Source of the DNA: an uncultured Acidobacteriota bacterium | GTDB taxonomy: Bacteria; Acidobacteriota; Terriglobia; Terriglobales; Acidobacteriaceae | Direction of reading: 5' to 3' | Assembly (NCBI GenBank): GCA_903832055.1 | Contig: CAILAC010000016.1 | Span: 1,054,001 to 1,118,000, forward strand | DNA length: 64,000 nucleotides | Shown here: in pieces, positions 28,023 to 36,268 of the stretch | Position numbering within the stretch: position 1 is the first letter of the stretch | Layout: each line of letters opens with the position of its first letter | Notes under the pieces: generated by a model | Database searches by the model: none | Seen by the model: the letters and a program-made list of their open reading frames with translations, nothing else | Told to the model about the DNA's origin: nothing | Position numbers and translations under genes: made by a program

Positions 28023-29249
28023 ATGCAATTCATTGAAGCCTTAAAACTCGCGCTGCAATCGCTGTGGGCCAACAAACTGCGTTCAATTTTGACGCTCATT
28101 GGCGTGGTTATGGGCGTGGCTTCGGTGATTATGGTCATTACGCTGACCAATACGGCCAACGACTTCGTCGGGACGAAGCTTTCTGGTTACGGGGCCGACG
28201 TTTTCACGGTCACAAAATCGGCTTCAGTGAGCTTTGGTCCAGAGGACTTTTTCAAGTATCAGAAGCGAAAGATCCTGCGCTTTGAAGACTACGAAGCCAT
28301 TCGTGACGGCTGTGTAGACTGCAAGGAAGTGGGCGCGCTGCTGAACCGGTCAACAAACGTTGTGCACAACGGTCAATCCAGTAAAGATACCGGCTTGCGC
28401 GGCTATACCGCGACCATGTTTTCCCTCAATAACCTGAATATCGCGATTGGTCGGGCGCTGAACGAGGCGGATATCGAGCACGCGACGCATGCGATTGTGG
28501 TTGGCTATGACATCGTCGACAACATTCTGGGCGACGGCGACCCTATCGGCAAGGAACTTCGGGTCGATGGCGTGCCCTATACGATCGTCGGGGTGGGTGA
28601 GCGGCAGGGCAAGACCTTTGGTCAATCCCAGGACAACTGGGTGGCAGTGCCAATCACAACCTATCAGCACACCTACGGCACCAATGACTCGCTGGATATT
28701 TACTCACGCTCCAATGGTGATGCCGCGATGATGGCGCGCGCCGAAGACGAAGTGCGCGTGATCATGCGGACGCGCAGGCATGATGCACCGGGAGCTGACG
28801 ACAGCTTCCAGTTGGAGACCAACGACACGTTCCTCGATATCTGGAAGCAGATCAGCGCGTTGTTTACATTCATCGTGCTTGGGCTGGCCTCAATTTCGCT
28901 GGTGGTTGGCGGCGTGGTGATCATGAATATCATGCTGGTCTCAGTGACCGAGCGTACGCGGGAAATTGGTATCCGCAAGGCGCTGGGAGCGCGGCAACGC
29001 GATGTTCTGCTGCAGTTTTTGATTGAGTCGGGGATGATGGCGACGCTTGGCGGCGTCATCGGCATTCTGATCGGCATTGGCGCAGCGCAGCTGATTACGC
29101 TGATTTTCGATGTTTCGGTCAACGTAAGCATTGGCTCGGTGCTTCTTGGCATGTTCATGGCCACGGGAACGGGTGTGTTCTTCGGGGTGTATCCGGCGAG
29201 CAAGGCTGCAAAACTTGACCCGATTGTGGCGCTGCGTTCTGAGATGTAG
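28023..29249 (+). CDS. MacB/FtsX-type ABC transporter permease
   Basis: The 408-residue protein has the MacB_PCD-FtsX layout: an N-terminal helix (NKLRSILTLIGVVMGVASV, about residues 15-33), a large periplasmic domain (about 50-270) and three C-terminal helices. The last part contains MNIMLVSVTERTREIGIRKA and VYPASKAAKLDPIVALR, the classic family ending. There is no ATP-binding domain. These permeases act as mechanotransducers for export of antimicrobials, lipoproteins or lipids, together with a separate ATPase that is not in this window. The ATG at 28023 follows GGATCAGG. Confidence 0.92.
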   Translation: MQFIEALKLALQSLWANKLRSILTLIGVVMGVASVIMVITLTNTANDFVGTKLSGYGADVFTVTKSASVSFGPEDFFKYQKRKILRFEDYEAIRDGCVDCKEVGALLNRSTNVVHNGQSSKDTGLRGYTATMFSLNNLNIAIGRALNEADIEHATHAIVVGYDIVDNILGDGDPIGKELRVDGVPYTIVGVGERQGKTFGQSQDNWVAVPITTYQHTYGTNDSLDIYSRSNGDAAMMARAEDEVRVIMRTRRHDAPGADDSFQLETNDTFLDIWKQISALFTFIVLGLASISLVVGGVVIMNIMLVSVTERTREIGIRKALGARQRDVLLQFLIESGMMATLGGVIGILIGIGAAQLITLIFDVSVNVSIGSVLLGMFMATGTGVFFGVYPASKAAKLDPIVALRSEM

Positions 29250-29363
29250 CAGGGCAGCTGTCAGCTGTTTCGTTCGGATTTGATGGAGTGCCTCAAAGAT
29301 CAAGAGGCTGGTGTAACAAAGCCCTGGCGAGAGGTCAGGAGCTGGAAGCTAGGAGCTGTTGGC

Positions 29364-30623
29364 ATGGCGCAAGGGCAGATGCGGGAATCGGTGAAGATGG
29401 CGCTGGACACCCTGCGCACCAACAAGCTGCGCTCGGGATTGACGATCCTGGGAATTGTAATCGGCGTGACGTCAGTGATCGCAATCTCGTCAATCATCAA
29501 TGGACTGAACAACCGGGTGGGTGACTTCGTCAGTTCGCTGGGCAGCAACGTCTTCTGGGTCTTCCATCTCCCGGTCATCGGGGTCCGACCTACAACCGAG
29601 CAGCTGACGCGCAAGAAGCTGACGATGGATGATGTGTATGCTCTGCGCCAGTTGCCCCACGTCATTGCTGCCGATGGCGGCAAGCAGTACGTAAAGAACC
29701 AGGCTTTCCGGGTTGGCGACGCATCGGTAAAGTACAACGGCAAGAAGGTTGGCGGCACCCTGATCCAGGGAGACACGGCGCAGCTGGCCGACGTGCAGGA
29801 CGTGGCCATGCTTCAGGGACGCATCTTCAGCGATGAAGAGGATCACCGTCATGCCAAGGTCATCGTGATCGGCCACGACACCTGGGAAGAACTTTTCGGC
29901 CAGGAGAACGCGATTGGCAAAGAGGTCACGGTCGAAACCTCGCTGTATACCGTGATTGGAGTCTTTGACAAGCGCAAGTCTCCCTTTGGCGGCGGCAGAA
30001 ATCCCAATGACAATGCGGTCTTTCTGCCTATGGGTACGTTTGAAAACATGCACCCGGAGCAGAAGGATATCTGGGTCAGCGTCAAGTTTGACGACCCCAA
30101 GTACAAGGCCCTCGTCGAGGAAGAGATTCGCGAGTTGCTGCGGGTGCGCCGCCACGTCAAGGTCGAGGCGGAGGATAACTTCGAGATTTTCGGGCCTGAT
30201 TCGCTGGCCCGTCTCTGGGGTCAGCTTTCTGGTGGCCTGTTCCTCTTCATGCTGGCCGTTTCGAGTGTGGGTCTGATGGTGGGCGGCGTCGGCGTGATGA
30301 ACATCATGCTGGTGTCGGTGACCGAGCGGACGCGCGAAATCGGCATACGCAAGGCGCTGGGCGCAACGAAGAGAACGATTCTGACGCAGTTTACGACGGA
30401 GGCGATGACGCTGTGCGCGGTGGGCGGCGTGATTGGCGTGCTGGTGGGCGCGGTCATTACCGGCATCGTGTACCTGCTGCCGATTGGCTTGCCGGCGACG
30501 CTTTCGACCTTCTGGGTGCTGTTTGGCTTTGGCGTGGCTTGCGGCATCGGGCTGCTGTTTGGTATCTACCCGGCGTGGAAGGCAGCGAATCTGGACCCGA
30601 TCGAGGCGCTGCGCTACGAGTAG
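29364..30623 (+). CDS. Second MacB/FtsX-type ABC transporter permease
   Basis: The 419-residue paralogue of the previous protein shares the layout and blocks such as NKLRSGLTILGIVIGVTSV, MNIMLVSVTERTREIGIRKA and IYPAWKAANLDPIEALR. The periplasmic domain differs, so the two may form a heterodimer. The ATG at 29364 is preceded by AGGAG with 8-nt spacing; the longer frame from 29280 lacks support. It is 114 nt after the first permease and only 11 nt before the GH99-like gene. No ATPase gene is adjacent. Confidence 0.92.
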   Translation: MAQGQMRESVKMALDTLRTNKLRSGLTILGIVIGVTSVIAISSIINGLNNRVGDFVSSLGSNVFWVFHLPVIGVRPTTEQLTRKKLTMDDVYALRQLPHVIAADGGKQYVKNQAFRVGDASVKYNGKKVGGTLIQGDTAQLADVQDVAMLQGRIFSDEEDHRHAKVIVIGHDTWEELFGQENAIGKEVTVETSLYTVIGVFDKRKSPFGGGRNPNDNAVFLPMGTFENMHPEQKDIWVSVKFDDPKYKALVEEEIRELLRVRRHVKVEAEDNFEIFGPDSLARLWGQLSGGLFLFMLAVSSVGLMVGGVGVMNIMLVSVTERTREIGIRKALGATKRTILTQFTTEAMTLCAVGGVIGVLVGAVITGIVYLLPIGLPATLSTFWVLFGFGVACGIGLLFGIYPAWKAANLDPIEALRYE

Positions 30624-30634
30624 CAGGTGATTGC

Positions 30635-31870
30635 GTGAACCGACGGAGTTTTCTAGAACGGGCAACGGCGACGGCATTGGTTGCACCTCTTGGTGGGCTG
30701 AATGCGCAGGCAATGTATGGGCAACGCCTAGCCAGGTCTCACAGCCGCTACGAAGTAGCCGCCTACTATTTCGGCAATTACCATATCGATCCACGCAACG
30801 AGTTGGCGCACGGACCAGGTTGGACGGAGTGGAACCTGGTCAAGGACGCCAAGCCGCGCTTTCAAGGTCATGCGCAGCCCAAAGTCCCGCTCTGGGGCTA
30901 TGAAGACGAGTCCAATCCGAAGGTCTTCGAACGAAAGATCAATGCGGCTGCTGACCATGGGCTGACGGCGTTTATCTTCGATTGGTATTGGTACGATGAC
31001 GGTCCTTTTCTGGAAAGAGCGCTGGAGAAGGGGTTTCTGCAATCGGCGAATCGCGACCGGCTGAAGTTCGCGATCATGTGGGCGAACCACAACTGGACCG
31101 ACATTCACCCGGCGAAGCTAAGTTCGACGCCACAACTGCAATTCCCCGGCAAGGTGACCTCAGCCACGTTCCGCCGCATGACAGATCATGTGATCGAGAA
31201 GTACTTTCTTCAGCCGAACTACTGGAAGATCGACGGCTGCCCGTATTTTTCGGTCTATGAGCTGGGACGATTTCTGGAGAGCTTTGGCAGTCTGACTGCA
31301 GCGGCGAAAGAGGTTGCCGGATTTCGCGAGCGAGTGAAACAGGCCGGTTTCCCTGATCTGCATCTCAATGCGATTCTCTGGGGCGAGCAGATTCTGCCCG
31401 GACAGACGACTCAGATTCCTGACCTCAAGCCTTTTCTGGGCGAGCTGGGCGTCGATAGCATCGGCTCGTATGTGTGGATTCACCACACGCAGTTTCGCGG
31501 GTTTCCGACGGTTCCATATCAAGATATCGCTGCGCAGTATGAGCGCTACCGGGCAACGGCAGCGGCCGACTCAGGGAAGCCGTATTTCCCCAACGTGACT
31601 GTCGGGTGGGACTCTTCTCCGCGTGCCTGCCAGACGGATACATTTATCGCCAAGGGTTACCCGTTTACAGCGGTAATCCAGGGGAACACTCCCGAGCAGT
31701 TTGGGCGATATCTGCAATCGGCGAAAGACTTTGTCGATGCGTCTGCGACTCAGTCCAAGATCATCACGGTGAACTCCTGGAACGAATGGACCGAAGGCAG
31801 CTACCTTGAGCCGGATACGAAGCATGGACTCGGCTATCTGGAGCAGATCGCAAAGGTCTTTAAGGCTTAG
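30635..31870 (+). CDS. Exported GH99-like (WbsX-type) domain protein
   Basis: A GTG start at 30635 gives 411 residues with a twin-arginine-like signal (NRRSFLERATATALV). The rest resembles the glycoside hydrolase family 99-like/WbsX group: VAAYYFGNYHIDP, HGLTAFIFDWYWYDDG, FAIMWANHNW, PNVTVGWDSSPR and ITVNSWNEWTEGSYLEPD. In this group acidic residues in the WNEW.EG segment are conserved. A role in processing mannose-containing or O-antigen-type glycans is possible but unproven. It closely follows the permease gene, so it may share that transcript. Confidence 0.85.
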   Translation: MNRRSFLERATATALVAPLGGLNAQAMYGQRLARSHSRYEVAAYYFGNYHIDPRNELAHGPGWTEWNLVKDAKPRFQGHAQPKVPLWGYEDESNPKVFERKINAAADHGLTAFIFDWYWYDDGPFLERALEKGFLQSANRDRLKFAIMWANHNWTDIHPAKLSSTPQLQFPGKVTSATFRRMTDHVIEKYFLQPNYWKIDGCPYFSVYELGRFLESFGSLTAAAKEVAGFRERVKQAGFPDLHLNAILWGEQILPGQTTQIPDLKPFLGELGVDSIGSYVWIHHTQFRGFPTVPYQDIAAQYERYRATAAADSGKPYFPNVTVGWDSSPRACQTDTFIAKGYPFTAVIQGNTPEQFGRYLQSAKDFVDASATQSKIITVNSWNEWTEGSYLEPDTKHGLGYLEQIAKVFKA

Positions 31871-31909
31871 CAGGCACCGCTCCGCGCGCAGGGCCTTTAC
31901 CATCAAAGG

Positions 31910-33088
31910 ATGGCTTCGCTTTCTTATTCCGTTGCGATTGGTATGACCGTGGTGACGGCAGCCAGCATGGTGTACTGCCTGCTGGTGTTGGGTGCGGCGT
32001 GGCGATTTCGCCTGTATCAGCGTCGCAGCGGGCGCCTGGGTGCTTTTGCGCCGTCGGTCAGTATTCTCAAGCCGGTCAAAGGCTTTGACGACGGCATGTA
32101 TGAGGCCTTTCGCAGCCATTGTCTCCAGGAGTATGCGGGCGAGTATGAGCTGCTGTTTGGCGCGGGGAGTCTGGACGACCCTGCGGTTGCCGCCGTAGAG
32201 CGGCTCATGGCGGAGTTTCCCGAGCGGCATATCCGGCTGGTCATTTGCCCTGAGCGGCTGGGAACCAATGGCAAGGTTTCGAACCTGATCCAGATGCAGG
32301 CCGCCGCAACGGGCGAATTTCTGCTGGTGAATGACTCGGATATTCGGGTATCGCCAAAGTATCTTGACCGCGTCATGCGCCAGTTTGCAGTCGCAGACCG
32401 ACGTCCGGTGGGGATGGTGACGGCGCTTTACCGGGGGCAGGCGGCGCGGTGGACGCTGGGCGCGGCGCTTGAGGTGCTTGGGATTTCGACGGACTTCATG
32501 GCCGGAGTGCTGACGGCCCTTGTGGTTGAACGCGGGATTCACTTTGGGCTGGGGTCAACGCTGGCGGTGCGGCGCGAGGCGCTTGCGGCCGCGGGTGGCC
32601 TGGAGGCTCTTGTGGACCAGCTTGCCGACGACTACGAGATGGGTGCGCGGATTGACCGGGCTGGCTACGCGGTGCGGCTGGCGGCTGAGGCAGTGGAGAC
32701 CAGCGTACCAGCGTACGATCTCCGCAGCTTCTGGAGCCACCAGATGCGCTGGGGCCGCACGGTGCGCGACAGCCGGAAGTGGGGCTTTGTGGGGCTGCTC
32801 TTTACCCATACGCTGCCGCTGGCGCTGCTCAATGTGGTCGCGTCAGGGGTAAGTTTGTGGAGCGTGTGGCTGCTGGTGCTCGCGTACCTGCTGCGGCTGG
32901 CGATTGCGACCCAGGTGGGCTTTGGCGTATTGCGCGACAGGCAGGTGCTGCGGGACCTGTGGCTGCTGCCGGTGCGCGACCTGGTCGGCTTTGCCGTGTG
33001 GGTGGGCAGCTTTGCCGGCGACACGATTGAGTGGCGCGGGGAGCGGTTTGTGCTGAAAAATGGACGCCTGGTCAAGGCAGCCGGCTAG
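31910..33088 (+). CDS. hpnI: Hopanoid glycosyltransferase HpnI (GT21/ceramide glucosyltransferase-like)
   Basis: The 392-residue membrane glycosyltransferase has an N-terminal helix, a GT-A domain and C-terminal helices. Seen are PSVSILKPVKGFDD, the metal-site region LLVNDSDIRVSP, the catalytic DDYEMG and the QMRWGRTVR motif of the (Q/R)xxRW type, all typical of ceramide glucosyltransferase relatives. HpnI adds N-acetylglucosamine to bacteriohopanetetrol in hopanoid synthesis. A distinct lipid acceptor cannot be excluded. TACCAT (31898-31903) lies exactly 6 nt before the ATG. Confidence 0.8.
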   Translation: MASLSYSVAIGMTVVTAASMVYCLLVLGAAWRFRLYQRRSGRLGAFAPSVSILKPVKGFDDGMYEAFRSHCLQEYAGEYELLFGAGSLDDPAVAAVERLMAEFPERHIRLVICPERLGTNGKVSNLIQMQAAATGEFLLVNDSDIRVSPKYLDRVMRQFAVADRRPVGMVTALYRGQAARWTLGAALEVLGISTDFMAGVLTALVVERGIHFGLGSTLAVRREALAAAGGLEALVDQLADDYEMGARIDRAGYAVRLAAEAVETSVPAYDLRSFWSHQMRWGRTVRDSRKWGFVGLLFTHTLPLALLNVVASGVSLWSVWLLVLAYLLRLAIATQVGFGVLRDRQVLRDLWLLPVRDLVGFAVWVGSFAGDTIEWRGERFVLKNGRLVKAAG

Positions 33089-33132
33089 CTGGTACTGAGG
33101 TTGGTGCGAACCGGGTGGTATTGTGGGGAACG

Positions 33133-34239
33133 ATGGCGCGATTGACGACAATTGATCCGGCAGGCAATGCCATAGGCGGGCCGACAGCGACGCTGATTTA
33201 TGACGACTGGTATCCGGCGCTGCGCTCAGACGTGCTGCGGGATGGCAAACTCCATACGGCAATGCTGCTGGACCTGCCGCTGGTGCTTGGCCGACGCAAG
33301 GACGGGAAAATCTTTGCCATGCGTGACAGCTGCCCGCATCGGGGCATTCCGCTGAGCGTGGGCTGGTTTGACGGCGACCGGGTGACATGCCGCTATCATG
33401 GCTGGGAGTTTGAACCGTGTTCCGGACAGTGCGCGGTGATTCCTTCGCTCACCGGCTTTGACCGGCTTGACGCAACGCGCATCTATGCCACGGCCTACCC
33501 GTGCGTGGAGCGGGATGGTTACGCGTGGGTGTACATTCCGGGAACGGGGGCGGGGCGCAAACTGGACATGGCAGATCTGCGCCCGGTGCCGGAGCTGCCC
33601 AAGTTCAGTGATAAGTTTCGCTCGGCTCACCTGACGGCCGACCTGCCCTGCAATGTTGACCACGGCATCATCGGGCTGATGGACCCGGCGCACGGGCCGT
33701 TTGTGCACCAGGCGTGGTGGTGGCGCAGCCGGGCGTCAATTCGCGAAAAGACGAAGAAATTCGAGCCGATTCCAGAGGGGTTTCGCATGGCGGCGCACGC
33801 CCCGAGCGGCAACTCGGCACCGTACAAGCTGCTGGGCGTCTACGGCGAGCCGGTGGAGACGACGATTGATTTTGTGCTGCCCAACCGGCGGTGGGAGACG
33901 ATTCGCTGCGGGCCAAAGTGGTTCACGAGCCTGACGACGGTGACCCCGGTGACGGCCTCAACCTGCCGCATTGATGTGGTGGCGGCGTGGAATGTCTTTT
34001 ACAACGTGCCGCTGGTGACGCCGATTGCAAAGTGGTTTGGGGCGAAGTTTGTGCGTCAGGACCAGGTCACGATGATTCAGCAGGCCGAGGGGTTGAAGCA
34101 CAACCCCAGCCTGATGCTGATCGACGATGCGGACAAACCGGCCAAGTGGTATTTTGCGCTGAAGCAGGCGCGGCTGGACGGAAATGCCGATGCCCGCCAC
34201 CCCATGGATGGGCCGACAGAGCTGCACTGGCGAAGCTGA
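33133..34239 (+). CDS. Rieske non-haem iron oxygenase
   Basis: The 368-residue protein has an N-terminal Rieske [2Fe-2S] domain: CPHRGIP and CRYHGWEF supply the Cys2His2 ligands. The catalytic domain has NVDHGIIGLMDPAHGPFVH, which fits the NxxD-H-H bridging and mononuclear iron site. The overall pattern resembles the PaO/VanA-type oxygenases that use a separate reductase. The start at 33133 (MARLTT) precedes the conserved DDWYPALRSDVL. It lies 44 nt after hpnI on the same strand, so a hopanoid or other terpenoid/lipid substrate is a reasonable guess but not shown. Confidence 0.88.
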   Translation: MARLTTIDPAGNAIGGPTATLIYDDWYPALRSDVLRDGKLHTAMLLDLPLVLGRRKDGKIFAMRDSCPHRGIPLSVGWFDGDRVTCRYHGWEFEPCSGQCAVIPSLTGFDRLDATRIYATAYPCVERDGYAWVYIPGTGAGRKLDMADLRPVPELPKFSDKFRSAHLTADLPCNVDHGIIGLMDPAHGPFVHQAWWWRSRASIREKTKKFEPIPEGFRMAAHAPSGNSAPYKLLGVYGEPVETTIDFVLPNRRWETIRCGPKWFTSLTTVTPVTASTCRIDVVAAWNVFYNVPLVTPIAKWFGAKFVRQDQVTMIQQAEGLKHNPSLMLIDDADKPAKWYFALKQARLDGNADARHPMDGPTELHWRS

Positions 34240-34245
34240 GGCATC

Positions 34246-36135
34246 CTACTGCTGTGGCGGGGCTGCGAGCGAGCGAAGTTCGATCATCACAATCAGTCCG
34301 TCGATGGTTTTGTCCGAACCAGTGGCGAATTGAACGCGCGCCTTTGCTCCTTCAAAGTCGAGACAGGGATTCATTTGGGCGGGCGGGTTGAAGCCCAGCG
34401 CTTCGAGGTCAATTTTGAATCGATTGGGGGTGTAGACATGGGCAGATTTGCCCTTGCCTGCAGCTTCAACGCGAAACTCCATGTAGCCGGGAGAAGCGCA
34501 CTCGACATCGCGCAGGGTACCGATGACGATGTGTTTGGGACCGTCCGCAGCTTCGACGGGGTGCCTGGGCGGAGGGTCGGCGGACTCGCTGCCGCTGACC
34601 ACGGCGGTGACGGTGCCGTCGGGCAGGCGCACGGTTTCTGACGCAGACTGAGCCGCAGCGTTGGCGGCATTGGCTCTCTTGATGGATTCAATCTGCTCAA
34701 TGCGGCCAGCGAGCAGTGATGCGTCGGAGGGCGATTTGGCGAGTGCCTGGGCCACGCGCAGGGTCTTTTCCGCATCGTCAAATTTGCCGAGCATCAGCAG
34801 CAGATTGGAGGCGTTGAGCCGAAAGCCGAGGTTGCTGCGGTCAAGGGTGATGGCCTTGAGGTTGAGTGCCTGGGCCTCGTCCATTTTGATGTGCTGGCGG
34901 GCGTACCACCCGGCGAGCTGATCGTAGGCGGGTGCAAAGCGCGGGTTGAGCCGGATGGCGGCGCGGAGGCTGGTTTCTATGCGCGGGTCGGTTGCATTGC
35001 CGTTTGACTGGGTGAACGAGGCGAAGTTGTAGTGGGCGATGTAGCTTTGGGAGTCGAGATCGACGGCTTCGGAGTAAGCTTTTTGGGCGGCCGCCATGTC
35101 GCCGTCACGAAAGGCGAGGTAGCCCATGGTTTCATGAGGCAAGGCCAGTTTGGGGTCGGCTGCGATGACGTTCGCCAGCAATGAACGGGCATCGCTCGCG
35201 CGGCCAATGTAGGCGAGCAGATCGGCCCGCTCGGCGTCATATTGGGGCAGGGTGAGCGTGCTCACGCTGTAGCTGGCGGGGTCAATGGGGGCGGCGGCGC
35301 TCGACAGGATGAACTGCTTGTACTGGCTTTGCTCGATGTAGAAACCAAGCGCTTTCTCCAGTTGCTTCAGGTCGCCAAAGGCCTGTGTGGCCGCTGTGAC
35401 AGGGTCAAGATGCTGGCTGACGTGCAGCAGATAGTCCCGAATGCGCTGAGTGCCATGTTCGCGGTCGCCGACCATCAGGTAATGGGTCAGCGCCCAGGAC
35501 TCGGAGTAGAAGACTGAGCCCTTGCTCTCTTCGTGGTAGTAGGGTGAGCTTTGATCCACGCGGAAGAGGGTTTCAAGGGGGATCAGCCTGTTCTGGCGCA
35601 GGTAAAGGATGTCGTCGGTGCTGGGCTCGCCGAGCAGCACCTGCTTATCTTTGAAGTCGGTGTTCTGGTAAAACTCAGCCATGCCTTCGTTGAGCCACAG
35701 CGGCATCCAGGTGCCAGCGTCGCGAAACTGAAGATGCGTGTATTCGTGGAAGACGGTGGCGAAGGGGTGTTCGCTCTCTGCATCGAGGCGCAGCAGGACG
35801 AAGTTCTTTTCAGTAGTGGTGAGGAAGTAGCCGGCGAGCGTGAGCTGGCCTTTGGCGAGATATGCCTGCGGCTCAAGGGCCTCAAACTCCTTCTTGTTCT
35901 TCGCGGCAAAAACGAGGATGGGCCCGGGGGGATCAACGTTGGCCTGGGGAAAGAGCGTCTGGAACATCCAGCGCATGCGCTCGAAGTTATCGAGGATGTG
36001 CCGCGCCTGCTTTTCGCCAGCGTCTGTCACCAGCGTGAAGTGCGGGCTGGCGACCTGGATTGGCTGCTGCTCGGCAAGGAGAGGAGTGGCCGCCAGGGTG
36101 GCTATCAGGCAAGCAAGCAGTAGTTTGCAGGACAT
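34246..36135 (-). CDS. Secreted HExxH metalloprotease-like protein with TPR repeats (DUF1570/peptidase MA type)
   Basis: The 629-residue protein has a signal peptide (1-21), then a gluzincin-like domain with HEYTH (His130, Glu131, His134) and a downstream WLNEGMAEF segment providing a third ligand. This is followed by TPR-like repeats (about residues 290-480: YLAFRDGDMAAAQKAYSEAV and similar). The last 130 residues form a beta-rich domain starting near VRLPDGTVTAVV. It is probably a periplasmic or outer-membrane protein with proteolytic activity; no substrate is known. It converges with the Rieske gene with 6 nt between stops. Confidence 0.85.
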   Translation of the reverse strand: MSCKLLLACLIATLAATPLLAEQQPIQVASPHFTLVTDAGEKQARHILDNFERMRWMFQTLFPQANVDPPGPILVFAAKNKKEFEALEPQAYLAKGQLTLAGYFLTTTEKNFVLLRLDAESEHPFATVFHEYTHLQFRDAGTWMPLWLNEGMAEFYQNTDFKDKQVLLGEPSTDDILYLRQNRLIPLETLFRVDQSSPYYHEESKGSVFYSESWALTHYLMVGDREHGTQRIRDYLLHVSQHLDPVTAATQAFGDLKQLEKALGFYIEQSQYKQFILSSAAAPIDPASYSVSTLTLPQYDAERADLLAYIGRASDARSLLANVIAADPKLALPHETMGYLAFRDGDMAAAQKAYSEAVDLDSQSYIAHYNFASFTQSNGNATDPRIETSLRAAIRLNPRFAPAYDQLAGWYARQHIKMDEAQALNLKAITLDRSNLGFRLNASNLLLMLGKFDDAEKTLRVAQALAKSPSDASLLAGRIEQIESIKRANAANAAAQSASETVRLPDGTVTAVVSGSESADPPPRHPVEAADGPKHIVIGTLRDVECASPGYMEFRVEAAGKGKSAHVYTPNRFKIDLEALGFNPPAQMNPCLDFEGAKARVQFATGSDKTIDGLIVMIELRSLAAPPQQ

Positions 36136-36194
36136 TGCCCGATCATTGCATCGTCAAGTTCCCGGGTCAACACAGCGCATTCTGCTGAAAGTTT

Positions 36195-36249
36195 CCGGTT
36201 CCCTGCCAACGGAAAGTTTCTGGAACCGGGCGTATCGTTGGCCGGTTCC
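36195..36249. promoter_or_regulatory. Alternating inverted repeats upstream of the HExxH/TPR gene
   Basis: CCGGTTCC (36195-36202), GGAACCGG (36232-36239) and CCGGTTCC (36242-36249) form two overlapping perfect 8-bp inverted repeats in the 133-nt gap between the GH57 stop and the HExxH/TPR start, both on the minus strand. GAAAGTTTC also occurs twice. They could be an operator or a terminator-like structure for the GH57 transcript. Confidence 0.4.
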
Positions 36250-36268
36250 AGCTGAGCGCTGCGGCTGG

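Noticed and set aside
27809-28159. N-terminal extension of the tricorn protease frame by 117 codons
   Set aside because: The signal peptide and ribosome-binding site support the start at 27808, and the extension overlaps the divergent permease gene.
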